A DNA stretch of 64,000 nucleotides from Pelomonas sp. SE-A7 (lineage in GTDB: Bacteria > Pseudomonadota > Gammaproteobacteria > Burkholderiales > Burkholderiaceae_C), in contig NZ_JAUASW010000003.1 in assembly GCF_030345705.1 (NCBI RefSeq), forward strand, positions 372,001-436,000, given 5' to 3'. Positions 8,932 to 15,635 of the stretch are shown here, one piece after another (position 1 is the stretch's first letter; every line of letters begins with the position of its first letter). The notes under the pieces were generated by a model. That model had not been told where the DNA came from. It made no database searches and worked only from the letters and a program-made list of their open reading frames with translations. The position numbers and the translations under genes are program-made.

Positions 8932-9219
8932 CTACTGCTTGCCGCCCCGCCTGAGACGCCGCTCAGTTCCTGACTCGTGCTTGAGCGCACGATCGACCCG
9001 CTTCGCGAACGCCTGAAAACTCAGCCCCAACGCGTCAGTCCAGTTTCGCAATTCGATGACATCCAGGCGACGCACGCCAAGCTCGCATTTGGATACATAC
9101 GACTGATCCTCACCCAAGGTCTCAGCCAACTGGCGCTGCGTCAAACCGCACTCAGAACGAGCTTCACGCAGGAGTTCAAGCAACTTGGAATATTGAGCAT
9201 TGTGTAGCGGCTTCGGCAT
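8932..9219 (-). CDS. XRE-family helix-turn-helix transcriptional regulator
   Basis: This 95-residue DNA-binding protein consists almost entirely of one Cro/C1-type domain: LLREARSECGLTQRQLAETLGEDQSYVSKCELGVRRLDVIEL spans the two recognition helices at about residues 15-60. I used the ATG at 9219 (MPKPLHNAQYS), with GGGAT a few bases upstream; the open frame continues to 9303 but that part lies over the divergent promoter region. It is transcribed away from a small gene starting at 9314. It probably represses itself and that gene through the direct repeats between them. Such regulators occur in toxin-antitoxin units and mobile islands. Confidence 0.85.
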   Translation of the reverse strand: MPKPLHNAQYSKLLELLREARSECGLTQRQLAETLGEDQSYVSKCELGVRRLDVIELRNWTDALGLSFQAFAKRVDRALKHESGTERRLRRGGKQ

Positions 9220-9251
9220 TGACCAATCCCTTGACAGGATGTCGAGCGTCA

Positions 9252-9279
9252 ATGCGAGAATCGAATATGCGAAAATCGC
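9252..9279. promoter_or_regulatory. Direct repeats in divergent promoter region, possible XRE operator
   Basis: ATGCGAGAATCGA (9252-9264) and ATGCGAAAATCGC (9267-9279) match at 11 of 13 positions and start 15 bp apart, in an AT-rich 94-bp gap between the XRE gene and the divergent gene at 9314. The position suits an operator for the XRE protein; this is inference. Confidence 0.4.
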
Positions 9280-9313
9280 TTCGCAATGTCCCAAACTAAA
9301 CAAGACTGATCAG

Positions 9314-9613
9314 ATGGCTCATAGGCGTGGTCGTTATTTAGGCGTTGCGCTGAACGGCGACGTCGCTACTACTTCCGCCCGCCTTGAGGCGATGGGGCTG
9401 ACAGATCGCCGTGCCTTAGAGATTGCCAGCGCCGCGACGCAATACGCAAAAGAAGAGGCGGATCAGTTAGCGCGATACATGACTCCCCAGGATCTTTGGC
9501 CCGGCCATGTCTGCCTAAGGCGGCACATAGTGCAGCCCCGCGATGAGACATGGTTGGTGTTGCGATATGACGTCGCCAGCAATTGGGTTCTCGACGCTGT
9601 GTTCGTAGCCTGA
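9314..9613 (+). CDS. Hypothetical protein, 99 residues
   Basis: I do not recognise this protein. It is small and hydrophilic, starts MAHRRGRYLGVALNGDVATTS, and has a helical middle with ALEIASAATQYAKEEADQLARYM and a strand-rich C-terminus (ETWLVLRYDVASNWVLDAVFVA). No signal peptide, membrane helix or metal motif is visible. It is divergently transcribed from the XRE regulator, from a 94-bp gap, and is likely controlled by it. The ATG at 9314 avoids overlap with the regulator; the frame is open further upstream without a better start. It could be a small effector or an unknown island protein. Confidence 0.5.
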   Translation: MAHRRGRYLGVALNGDVATTSARLEAMGLTDRRALEIASAATQYAKEEADQLARYMTPQDLWPGHVCLRRHIVQPRDETWLVLRYDVASNWVLDAVFVA

Positions 9614-9706
9614 AGGATTCCAGTTCTGCGGATTTGCTGCCGTCCTCCCAGCTCATCTTCTCCGCGGCAATTTACAAGACCACCAGCCTTCTTGCTGGTA
9701 TCGCTG

Positions 9707-10387
9707 ATGATTCTTTACTTGGACTTTGATGGTCCGCTGCATCCCGACGCTGTCTACATCACTGCATCTGGCCAGGTTGAACTGCGCGCACCTGGCCATC
9801 GATTGTTCGAATCGATGCACTTGCTTGAAGCGGTCTTGGAGCCTCACCCTTCAGTTCGAGTCGTTCTCTCGACGTCGTGGGTGTTCATGAAGAGCTTCTC
9901 GTTTGCACGTCGGCAGCTGTCACCCTCGTTTCAAAGCCGAGTGGTCGGCGCCACCTTCCATAGTCGCGAGGATCGAGATAGCTTTTCACGGATGACCCGC
10001 TGGCAGCAGATCGCACGCGACGTTGCGAGACGACGGCCACATACTTGGATCGCGCTGGACGACGACGATTTTGAATGGCCGGATGAGCAGCGACATCACT
10101 TGGTCAAGGCCGATGAATGGCTCGGCTTACAGGACGCAAACTGTCGCCTTCGACTGGCCGAAGCCCTCGCGTCAGGCAGTAGTGCCGTGAAAGCTTCGGG
10201 CGAGGGTGCACCAAGCGATGGTGGCCTTCAATTGCTCAAAGATGTTCAACGCAAGGACGCTGAAGACGTGGCTGCCGGGCGCCGACAGGCACGTAGCCTA
10301 TGGGTGGTTCAGCCGGGCGATCTTGAAGGCTATACCTTCACATCAAACCCAAACTCCGAGTTTGACAAGCCTGGTAACGGATGGTGA
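9707..10387 (+). CDS. HAD-family phosphatase-like protein (HAD_SAK type) with C-terminal extension
   Basis: The 226-residue product begins with the HAD catalytic motif MILYLDFDGPLHPD, giving nucleophile Asp6 and Asp8. Motif II-like VVLSTSW lies near residue 50 and the acidic motif IALDDDDFEWP near 115-125. This pattern, including the xTSW step, fits the HAD domain seen in Swiss-Army-Knife RNA repair proteins (HAD_SAK_2). That family is thought to remove terminal phosphates from nucleic acids; the substrate here is unknown. The HAD part ends near residue 160; the last 65 residues are not typical of the family. It starts a same-strand run of phosphoesterase genes in lower-GC DNA. Confidence 0.75.
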   Translation: MILYLDFDGPLHPDAVYITASGQVELRAPGHRLFESMHLLEAVLEPHPSVRVVLSTSWVFMKSFSFARRQLSPSFQSRVVGATFHSREDRDSFSRMTRWQQIARDVARRRPHTWIALDDDDFEWPDEQRHHLVKADEWLGLQDANCRLRLAEALASGSSAVKASGEGAPSDGGLQLLKDVQRKDAEDVAAGRRQARSLWVVQPGDLEGYTFTSNPNSEFDKPGNGW

Positions 10388-10451
10388 GGGGCGGTCGCCA
10401 GATGGTGCAATGTTCCGAATCCCACCTGCCCAAGGGGGAGTGAAACAGCCT

Positions 10452-10883
10452 ATGAGCGCTGGTCTCAACTGCGCGACGATGGGCAACGTGATCGACTTGG
10501 TCATCAACGTCAGGCACTCCATTGGCAAATTTCGCCTGCCAGTCGGAACGACCGAAGACGTGGCGCGAGAGGTGCGTCACTGGTGCGGGCAAACCAGGCT
10601 GCTGGAGCTTTGGTCAAGTTCTAGACGCAGCGCAGCGCTGACGCTCTACACGACGGCAGCGCTGATTGCGGAGCACGCCATCGAAGTCGCTGGATCTGAA
10701 CGCGCCCGGGCTCCCGAGGACTTGAATCGAGTGTTGGACGCAGTCAGGAATTCCAGCGTGGACCACCCGCCCGACGGGGATCAGGGGCTACATCAATCGA
10801 TCGAAGAGGACGCGATGACCGACAACATTCAGGCTCTGCCAGGAATCAAGATCGTCATCGACGGCGTTGCCCTTGGAGACTAG
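10452..10883 (+). CDS. Hypothetical protein, 143 residues
   Basis: I do not recognise this protein. The N-terminal part (VIDLVINVRHSIGKFRLPVGTTEDVAREVRHWCGQTRLLELW) could be a small alpha/beta domain, followed by a helical Ala-rich part and an acidic C-terminus. The ATG at 10452 is chosen because a strong AGGGGGAG lies 11 bases before it; the frame is open back to 10206 but overlaps the preceding HAD gene. It sits between two HAD-type genes on the same strand and ends 26 bases before the next, so it is probably co-transcribed with them. Confidence 0.5.
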   Translation: MSAGLNCATMGNVIDLVINVRHSIGKFRLPVGTTEDVAREVRHWCGQTRLLELWSSSRRSAALTLYTTAALIAEHAIEVAGSERARAPEDLNRVLDAVRNSSVDHPPDGDQGLHQSIEEDAMTDNIQALPGIKIVIDGVALGD

Positions 10884-10909
10884 CAAATCGATGGGACCGC
10901 TCCTTGCAT

Positions 10910-11533
10910 ATGCCCACTGACTTAATCGCACTTGACGCGGATGGCGTGCTGCATGACTACAGCGCTGCCTATGCCGACGCCTGGGAGCGAGCGTTTTGCC
11001 TGCGCCCTGAACTTTGCAATCCAGCAGCCTATTGGCCCATGGACCGATGGAGTGTGCCGTGCTTAGAGGGTATCGAACTTGAGCGGCTGCGAAGCAGTTT
11101 CGATGAGACGTTCTGGAGCACAGTTCCGCCGAGCGCCGGCGCGCTCGATGCTTGTCATGAACTTGTCGACCAAGGCTACGAGCTGATTTGCGTGACCGCA
11201 TTGGCTACAAGGTTCCGCGAGGCCAGAGTCACCAACCTGCGCGAGCTTGGTTTTCCCCTGAGCGATGTTCTCGTCGTGGAAGATCGGGGCCACGATCAAA
11301 GCCCGAAGGCAGAGATCATCAGAGCCCTCAATCCGGTGGTTTTTGTCGATGACTTTCTGCCGTATCACCGAGGTATACCAGGCCATGTTCACAAGGCGCT
11401 GATTGTTCGGGATCCGGATGGGCCGCCCAATGTCGGGCTGGAGCTGTCGATCGTCGACTCGCAACACAAAGATCTGCGCGCGTTCTCGCGAGCATGGTCA
11501 ATTCAACGATTCACAGGAGGCGAGAAGCAATGA
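10910..11533 (+). CDS. HAD-superfamily hydrolase-like protein
   Basis: This 207-residue protein starts MPTDLIALDADGVLHDY, a HAD motif I with nucleophile Asp9 and Asp11. A helical cap follows (residues about 15-75), then ELICVTALATRFREARVTNLREL (motif II/III region) and VVFVDDFLPYHRG, which fits the acidic motif IV. It resembles small HAD phosphatases of the 5'-nucleotidase type more than the SAK type. The ATG at 10910 is used although a TTG lies two codons upstream. The stop codon overlaps the next start as ATGA, so translation with the metallophosphoesterase gene is coupled. Confidence 0.7.
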   Translation: MPTDLIALDADGVLHDYSAAYADAWERAFCLRPELCNPAAYWPMDRWSVPCLEGIELERLRSSFDETFWSTVPPSAGALDACHELVDQGYELICVTALATRFREARVTNLRELGFPLSDVLVVEDRGHDQSPKAEIIRALNPVVFVDDFLPYHRGIPGHVHKALIVRDPDGPPNVGLELSIVDSQHKDLRAFSRAWSIQRFTGGEKQ

Positions 11534-12369
11534 AGCTGCTCGTTCTTTCTGACCTGCACAGGGAACATGCTGAGTTCTCTCTGCCGCCCGAGCTGCAGTA
11601 CGACGCAGTGATCCTGGCAGGGGACATCCACTCGCCTGGCCGGCGTGTGGTCGCCTGGGCTCGGAGCGAAGCCCTGTTCGGCCATGAGGTGCCGATCATC
11701 GTCGTGCCTGGCAATCATGAGTTCTATGGGTGTACGCAGCCTCTGGAGTTGGCGGCAATGCGCGAGGCCGCTTCCGGAACCAATGTGAGCATCCTGGCTC
11801 GCGATGAAGTGCTTATCGCCGAGCATCAGGTACGCATCCTTGGCGCCACGCTTTGGACGGACTTCAGGTTACCAATCGAGATGCCGAACGGTGAATCTAG
11901 GCGCGATGTGAGGCTGGCATTGCATGAGGCCAACAACCGGCTGAACGACTTTCAGATGATCGATGTGCCTTATGTCGATACCTCTCGACTTCTTAGCAGC
12001 CCGCGAACGCGCAAGCGGCGGGCGACGGCTGAGGACACGCTGGCCTGGCATTGGACTGACCGCGATTGGCTCGAAGCGAAGCTGACAGAGCCCTTTGATG
12101 GGAAGACAGTGGTCGTCACACACCACGCGCCGACGCCACTGTCTGTGGCGGCGCGATATAGAAACGACTGGCTCACTCCAGCCTTCGTGAGCGATTTGCC
12201 CAAGTCCTTCTTCGACGTGCCATCCCTGTGGGTACACGGGCACACGCACACGGCGTTCGACTACGCGATCGGAGCATGCCGCGTGGTGTCCAACCCAAGA
12301 GGTTATCGGCTGAAGGACAGCAGCTTTGAGAATCCGGCTTTCAACCCCGGATTCGTGATTGAGGTGTAG
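11530..12369 (+). CDS. Calcineurin-like metallophosphoesterase
   Basis: The 279-residue product has all the usual metal-binding motifs of the family in order: DLH (residues 8-10), GDIH near 35, GNHEF near 65, THHAP near 198 and GHTHTAF near 235. Such enzymes hydrolyse phosphomonoesters or diesters using two metal ions; the substrate cannot be told from sequence. An AGGAGG ribosome site precedes the ATG at 11530, and the start overlaps the stop of the upstream HAD gene. Five bases separate its stop from the next HAD_SAK-type gene, so it is the middle of a tight phosphoesterase operon. Confidence 0.85.
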   Translation: MKLLVLSDLHREHAEFSLPPELQYDAVILAGDIHSPGRRVVAWARSEALFGHEVPIIVVPGNHEFYGCTQPLELAAMREAASGTNVSILARDEVLIAEHQVRILGATLWTDFRLPIEMPNGESRRDVRLALHEANNRLNDFQMIDVPYVDTSRLLSSPRTRKRRATAEDTLAWHWTDRDWLEAKLTEPFDGKTVVVTHHAPTPLSVAARYRNDWLTPAFVSDLPKSFFDVPSLWVHGHTHTAFDYAIGACRVVSNPRGYRLKDSSFENPAFNPGFVIEV

Positions 12370-12374
12370 CTCAC

Positions 12375-12854
12375 ATGAGCGTACCGGCGCACCTGCTCTT
12401 TCTGGATTTCGATGGCGTGCTGCACCCTCATGACGCGCACTTTGCCGTCGCGGACGTCAAGGTACCAATTGCCGACTTGCTGGCAGCTGGCCTGTTCGTT
12501 CATCGCCAGTTGCTCGACGATTTGTTGCGACCACACCCCAGCCTTGGCCTCGTGGTCCACAGCACCTGGCGAAAGACTCACGACCTCCGTGAGCTGCGCA
12601 CCTTGCTCGGCCCCCTTGGGAGCCGCCTAGTGGGATCAACAGCTGCGGCGATGGAGCGCGAAGCGTCTATTCTTGACTTCATGCGCAGGCGTGGCGTCCG
12701 CGCCGAGCAGGTGCTGGTTCTCGACGACGCCCCAAGTGAATTTTCAGCACTTCGGTCGCGAGTCGTGGCGTGCAGTCCGGCACGCGGACTCAGCGAGGCC
12801 GGTGTTCAGTCCTTGCTGCAGTCAGCATTGGGGGCCTTGTGCAGACAGGGCTAG
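12375..12854 (+). CDS. HAD_SAK-type HAD domain protein
   Basis: This 159-residue protein is nearly a bare HAD domain of the type seen in Swiss-Army-Knife RNA repair proteins. LLFLDFDGVLHPHD gives motif I (Asp11, Asp13), GLVVHSTWRK the second motif, and VLVLDDAPSEF the acidic motif near residue 115. It resembles the first HAD gene of the cluster (positions 9707-10387) in the motif spacing but lacks that gene's extension. It begins five bases after the metallophosphoesterase stop. A role in removing phosphate from nucleic-acid ends is inferred only from the family name. Confidence 0.78.
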   Translation: MSVPAHLLFLDFDGVLHPHDAHFAVADVKVPIADLLAAGLFVHRQLLDDLLRPHPSLGLVVHSTWRKTHDLRELRTLLGPLGSRLVGSTAAAMEREASILDFMRRRGVRAEQVLVLDDAPSEFSALRSRVVACSPARGLSEAGVQSLLQSALGALCRQG

Positions 12855-12931
12855 TCCGCTGCTTCGACCAATGGCGCATTCCTCGATCCAGCATTGCCCA
12901 AACATGACCACCTACTCATTCCGCGATTTCA

Positions 12932-13378
12932 ATGTCGACCTACCGAACAATCGATAAAGCGGCTATCGAAGATGCCGTTCAGCTGGCTGGTGAGCTGGTC
13001 CGAACCGGAACTAAATGGCTGGACAGCGCAACCGTTGAAGTACACGCACGCCATGCGATGGCGGACTCAATCACTGACTTATGCGATCCCAACCTATTGG
13101 CCCACCAATGGGCTAGGGAGGGTAGGATTTTTGGCATTCTGGGAGGTGGGTCCATCCTTTTCCCGGCCTATGCATTCGATGCTAGTGGTGAGCCGGTGCC
13201 CGCACTTAAGGCCATCCTGACCGTTCTACGCGGTATGAGCGCGTTTTCAATTGCCGCTTGGTTCGAGTCACCTTCTTCGACTCTCGGAGGGATGAGGCCT
13301 CGAGAACTGCTTAACCGGGACGGCGATAAGGTTCTTGCAGCAGCAAGTGCGCTTCGAGAAGGTCCGCAACACGGTTAG
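12932..13378 (+). CDS. Orphan antitoxin-like protein (Xre/MbcA/ParS toxin-binding type)
   Basis: The 148-residue product has a C-terminal half typical of the MbcA/ParS/Xre antitoxin family (DUF2384): REGRIFGILGGGSILFPAYAF, then ALKAILTVLRGMSAFSIAAWFESP, then LGGMRPRELL and DGDKVLAAA near the end. In RES-type toxin-antitoxin units this domain binds the toxin. No RES or other toxin gene follows: the next 284 bases are without a recognisable gene. It may be an orphan or may act with another gene of the preceding cluster. The gap of 77 bases from the HAD gene is larger than elsewhere in the run, so its own promoter is possible. Confidence 0.55.
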   Translation: MSTYRTIDKAAIEDAVQLAGELVRTGTKWLDSATVEVHARHAMADSITDLCDPNLLAHQWAREGRIFGILGGGSILFPAYAFDASGEPVPALKAILTVLRGMSAFSIAAWFESPSSTLGGMRPRELLNRDGDKVLAAASALREGPQHG

Positions 13379-13662
13379 AGGCTACGTCGGTTAGCAACCC
13401 CAGGCGACGGCGGCTTCAACCGGCTACCTTGGATTAATGAATGGGCTTGCTGGCGATGCACGTCGTCAGTCACGTGAAAGGCCTGTCGTTAGACGTAAGG
13501 TGACCGCATTACGAGTTCGCCGCCATTCGCATTAAGCGTTCCAATGCCCCTGAGCGGCCTGTTGCAGGCGGTGCTCCTCATCTCGCCCGTGTTGCAACTC
13601 ATGTACCAGGCCCAAGTTCAAAGTTAACCGGCCGTGTTGCGAAAACGAGGCTCGGTTGGGGC
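13379..13662. other. Non-coding stretch at island edge
   Basis: I see no gene here on either strand that has a credible start and family pattern. An open frame with a hydrophobic end (from ATG at 13542, ending at TAA near 13624) is short and unsupported. No transposase remnant or tRNA is recognisable. It lies between the antitoxin-like gene and the 23-bp-period repeats. Confidence 0.5.
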
Positions 13663-13752
13663 CTGATCAATTGCGACTGAACTTGCTGTTCAAGTCTTTG
13701 TGAACTGACTGTTCAACTGCGACCGAACTAGCTGCGCAATTGCGCCTGAAAT
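13663..13752. repeat. Four direct repeats of 21 bp at exact 23-bp period
   Basis: Repeat starts are 13663, 13686, 13709 and 13732. The four units follow the pattern CTG-N2-CAA-N-TGCG-N-CTGAA-Y-T; the first and third match at 18 of 21 positions, the second is the most diverged. Each contains outward and inward GTTC/GAAC-like halves. Such arrays are typical of transposase-binding ends (Tn7-like, Tn402-like, IS21-like) or of replication iterons. The array is 60 bp from the break in comM, so a transposon end is most likely. Confidence 0.75.
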
Positions 13753-14010
13753 ATGCAGAGGGGGAGTTGCTTCACTCTTCTCAAAGTTCAAGAAATCTTC
13801 TTGACTACTTCGGATGCGCTTGTTGTGGGGGAAGGCCAGACCACTGCTCTGCAAAGCCGCCCGCACTCTCTCGCGGGCTTCCTTGACCTCGGTATCGGCC
13901 AGTCCCACCAGGGTGAAGCTGGGCAGGCCGTTGGCCAGATGGACCTCGACCTTCACCGGCGCCGCGGCCAGGCCGTCGAGCGCGCGGCTGTGAATGACGG
14001 CCAGCGACAT
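13690..14010 (-). pseudogene. comM: Truncated comM (YifB-type Mg-chelatase family), first 66 codons only
   Basis: The frame starts at 14010 with the unmistakable ComM N-terminus (MSLAVIHSRALDGLAAAPVKVEVHLANGLPSFTLVGLADTEVKEARERVRAALQSSGLAFPHNKRI). After codon 66, at about 13813, the ComM pattern stops: the usual TVNLAPADLPKDSG does not follow. Instead 40 foreign residues run to a stop at 13690. Normal ComM, a DNA helicase involved in natural transformation, is about 500 residues with an ATPase core, all missing here. The cause is an insertion of the accessory region to the left. If the rest of comM exists it should lie beyond the left window edge. Confidence 0.88.
13785..13806. repeat. Inverted repeat at the comM junction
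   Basis: AGTTCAAGAAATCTTCTTGACT has arms CAAGAA and TTCTTG around a 3-base centre, extending to AGT/ACT with one mismatch. It ends 6 bp before the last comM-derived base. It could be a recombinase core site, a regulator site or chance; no protein is assigned. Confidence 0.35.
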
Positions 14011-14060
14011 GACCGCTCCCTCAGCTTGTTATCAGGAGCGGTATTGTGCGGCGCTGCCGC

Positions 14061-15635
14061 CTACTTGACGTACCAAGGCGGGAGGATGGGCGCCAGCGCG
14101 CCGAACAGCGGCGGCTTGCCGTGGCGGTATTCGTTGAGCAGGTTGAGGTCGGTGATGACGCCGGGCGGTTCGGCGGCCCGCAGGCCGGCCAGGTAGTCGG
14201 CTGCCGGCCGCAGCGGCTGGTTGAGCAGCCGCCAGGCCACCTCGGGCTTGGTGAAGGCGCGCTCGGCGAAGGTCGCTCCCCCGCCGGTGCGGCAGGCGCG
14301 GAGCACCGCCTCGGCCTGGTCATGACGCTGCAGCGGGCTGTCGCTCATGTAGGCGAAGTTGCTGTAGCGCGCCACATGGCCGAAGACCGCCTGCGCCGTT
14401 GCATAGGCATCCGGGCTGTCGGTCGTGTTCATGGCAACGATGCCGCCAGGGTTCAAATGGCGCTGCGTTTCTTGCAGGTACTCCCTGGAGAGCAGCATGG
14501 CGGCATAGGCCCGCCAGTGGAAGGTGGTGTTCTGGAAGATCAGGTCGTAGCGCTGGTCCGCGTGGGCGCGCAGCCAGCGCCGGCCGTCGTCGATGTGCAC
14601 GCGAACGCGCGGGTCGGCCAGCACACCCGCCACCGCGGGATGGCGCGAGATCAGCTCACGGTAGCCCGGGTTGATCTCGACCACGTCGACCTGCTCGACA
14701 CCGGGGAAGCCGAGGATGGCCGCGGTCCAGGCCCCCGTGGACAGGCCGATGACCAGCACCCGTTTCGGCTGCGGATGCAGCACCGCCATCAGGTAGGCGC
14801 GGTCAAGGCCATTGGAGTTGATCGCCATGTTCACATTGATGCGGCCGTCGTAGGCATTGCCGCCGTAGGTGACGTCGCCGGTCGCGCCGCCGGCCGTCAC
14901 GTGGAGGATGCCGTGCTTGTTCTGGATCTGGTGGACCAGCTCGCCTTCACCCTCGGCCACCTTCTCAATGACCTCCAGCGGCCGGGCGACCAGGGCCGCG
15001 CCCAGCAACAGCAGCAACACCGGCATCGCAAACCAGCTGGCCTGGCGAGGCCGGACTCGCAACAGGGTCAGCAGGCTCAGCGAGGCCGTGGCCGCCGCCA
15101 CCAGCGCCCAGGCGGCCTCGACCCGCAGCAGATCCAGCAGCCAGAAGCCGGCCAGCAAGGGACCGAGGGCCGAGCCCATCACATTGGCCAGATAGACCTT
15201 GGACACCGAGCTGCCCAGGCCGGCCTCACTGTCGTTGGAGCCCAGGTGGTGGACGATGGGGAACAGCACACCCTTTGCACCGGCCGTGACGGCAATCATC
15301 AGCATCAGGAACGCCAGGCGCTCGGGTGATTCGCCCAGCAGCGGAGCCATCAGCTGCAGGGCCATCAGATCCAGCGCCGCGGCCCAGCCCAGAGCGCGCG
15401 CCGCGGCGGCCAGCAGGTCCGGGCTGCGGCCACAGATCCGCCGGCCCACGATGGCGCCCAGCGAGATGCCGATCAGGAAGGCGGCCAGCACGATGGCAAA
15501 GGCCTGGGGCCGGCCCTGCTGGCCGAAGCCGACGAAGCGCACCCAGAAGATCTCCTGGCTTAGCGACAGCAGGCCGACGCTGAACGACAGGCCCAGGGCC
15601 AGCTTGCGCACCGACATGGAGGTAGCGGCGCTCAT
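14061..15635 (-). CDS. Membrane protein with C-terminal spermidine-synthase-like domain
   Basis: This 524-residue protein has about six membrane helices in residues 15-215 and then a cytoplasmic domain of the spermidine/spermine synthase fold. In that domain the nucleotide-binding motif KRVLVIGLSTGAWTAAILGFPGVEQVDVVEINPGY and the acidic VRVHIDDGRRWLR and YDLIFQNTTFHW segments resemble aminopropyl transferases. These fused proteins often do not make spermidine; the substrate is unknown. It is translationally coupled (ATGA overlap) to an upstream gene that encodes a related helix bundle. Together the two look like a split version of the longer single-chain proteins. Confidence 0.75.
   Translation of the reverse strand: MSAATSMSVRKLALGLSFSVGLLSLSQEIFWVRFVGFGQQGRPQAFAIVLAAFLIGISLGAIVGRRICGRSPDLLAAAARALGWAAALDLMALQLMAPLLGESPERLAFLMLMIAVTAGAKGVLFPIVHHLGSNDSEAGLGSSVSKVYLANVMGSALGPLLAGFWLLDLLRVEAAWALVAAATASLSLLTLLRVRPRQASWFAMPVLLLLLGAALVARPLEVIEKVAEGEGELVHQIQNKHGILHVTAGGATGDVTYGGNAYDGRINVNMAINSNGLDRAYLMAVLHPQPKRVLVIGLSTGAWTAAILGFPGVEQVDVVEINPGYRELISRHPAVAGVLADPRVRVHIDDGRRWLRAHADQRYDLIFQNTTFHWRAYAAMLLSREYLQETQRHLNPGGIVAMNTTDSPDAYATAQAVFGHVARYSNFAYMSDSPLQRHDQAEAVLRACRTGGGATFAERAFTKPEVAWRLLNQPLRPAADYLAGLRAAEPPGVITDLNLLNEYRHGKPPLFGALAPILPPWYVK

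Noticed and set aside
10206..10451. N-terminal extension of the 143-residue protein overlapping the HAD gene
   Set aside because: It would overlap the HAD gene by 182 bases, while the ATG at 10452 has a strong ribosome site.
8932..13378. Prophage remnant
   Set aside because: Only an XRE-type regulator is phage-like; no integrase, capsid, portal or tail gene is present.
13379..13662. Possible integron attC site (GTTAGAC at about 13489)
   Set aside because: I found no matching RYYYAAC partner or imperfect hairpin of attC type, and the genes to the left have no cassette spacing.
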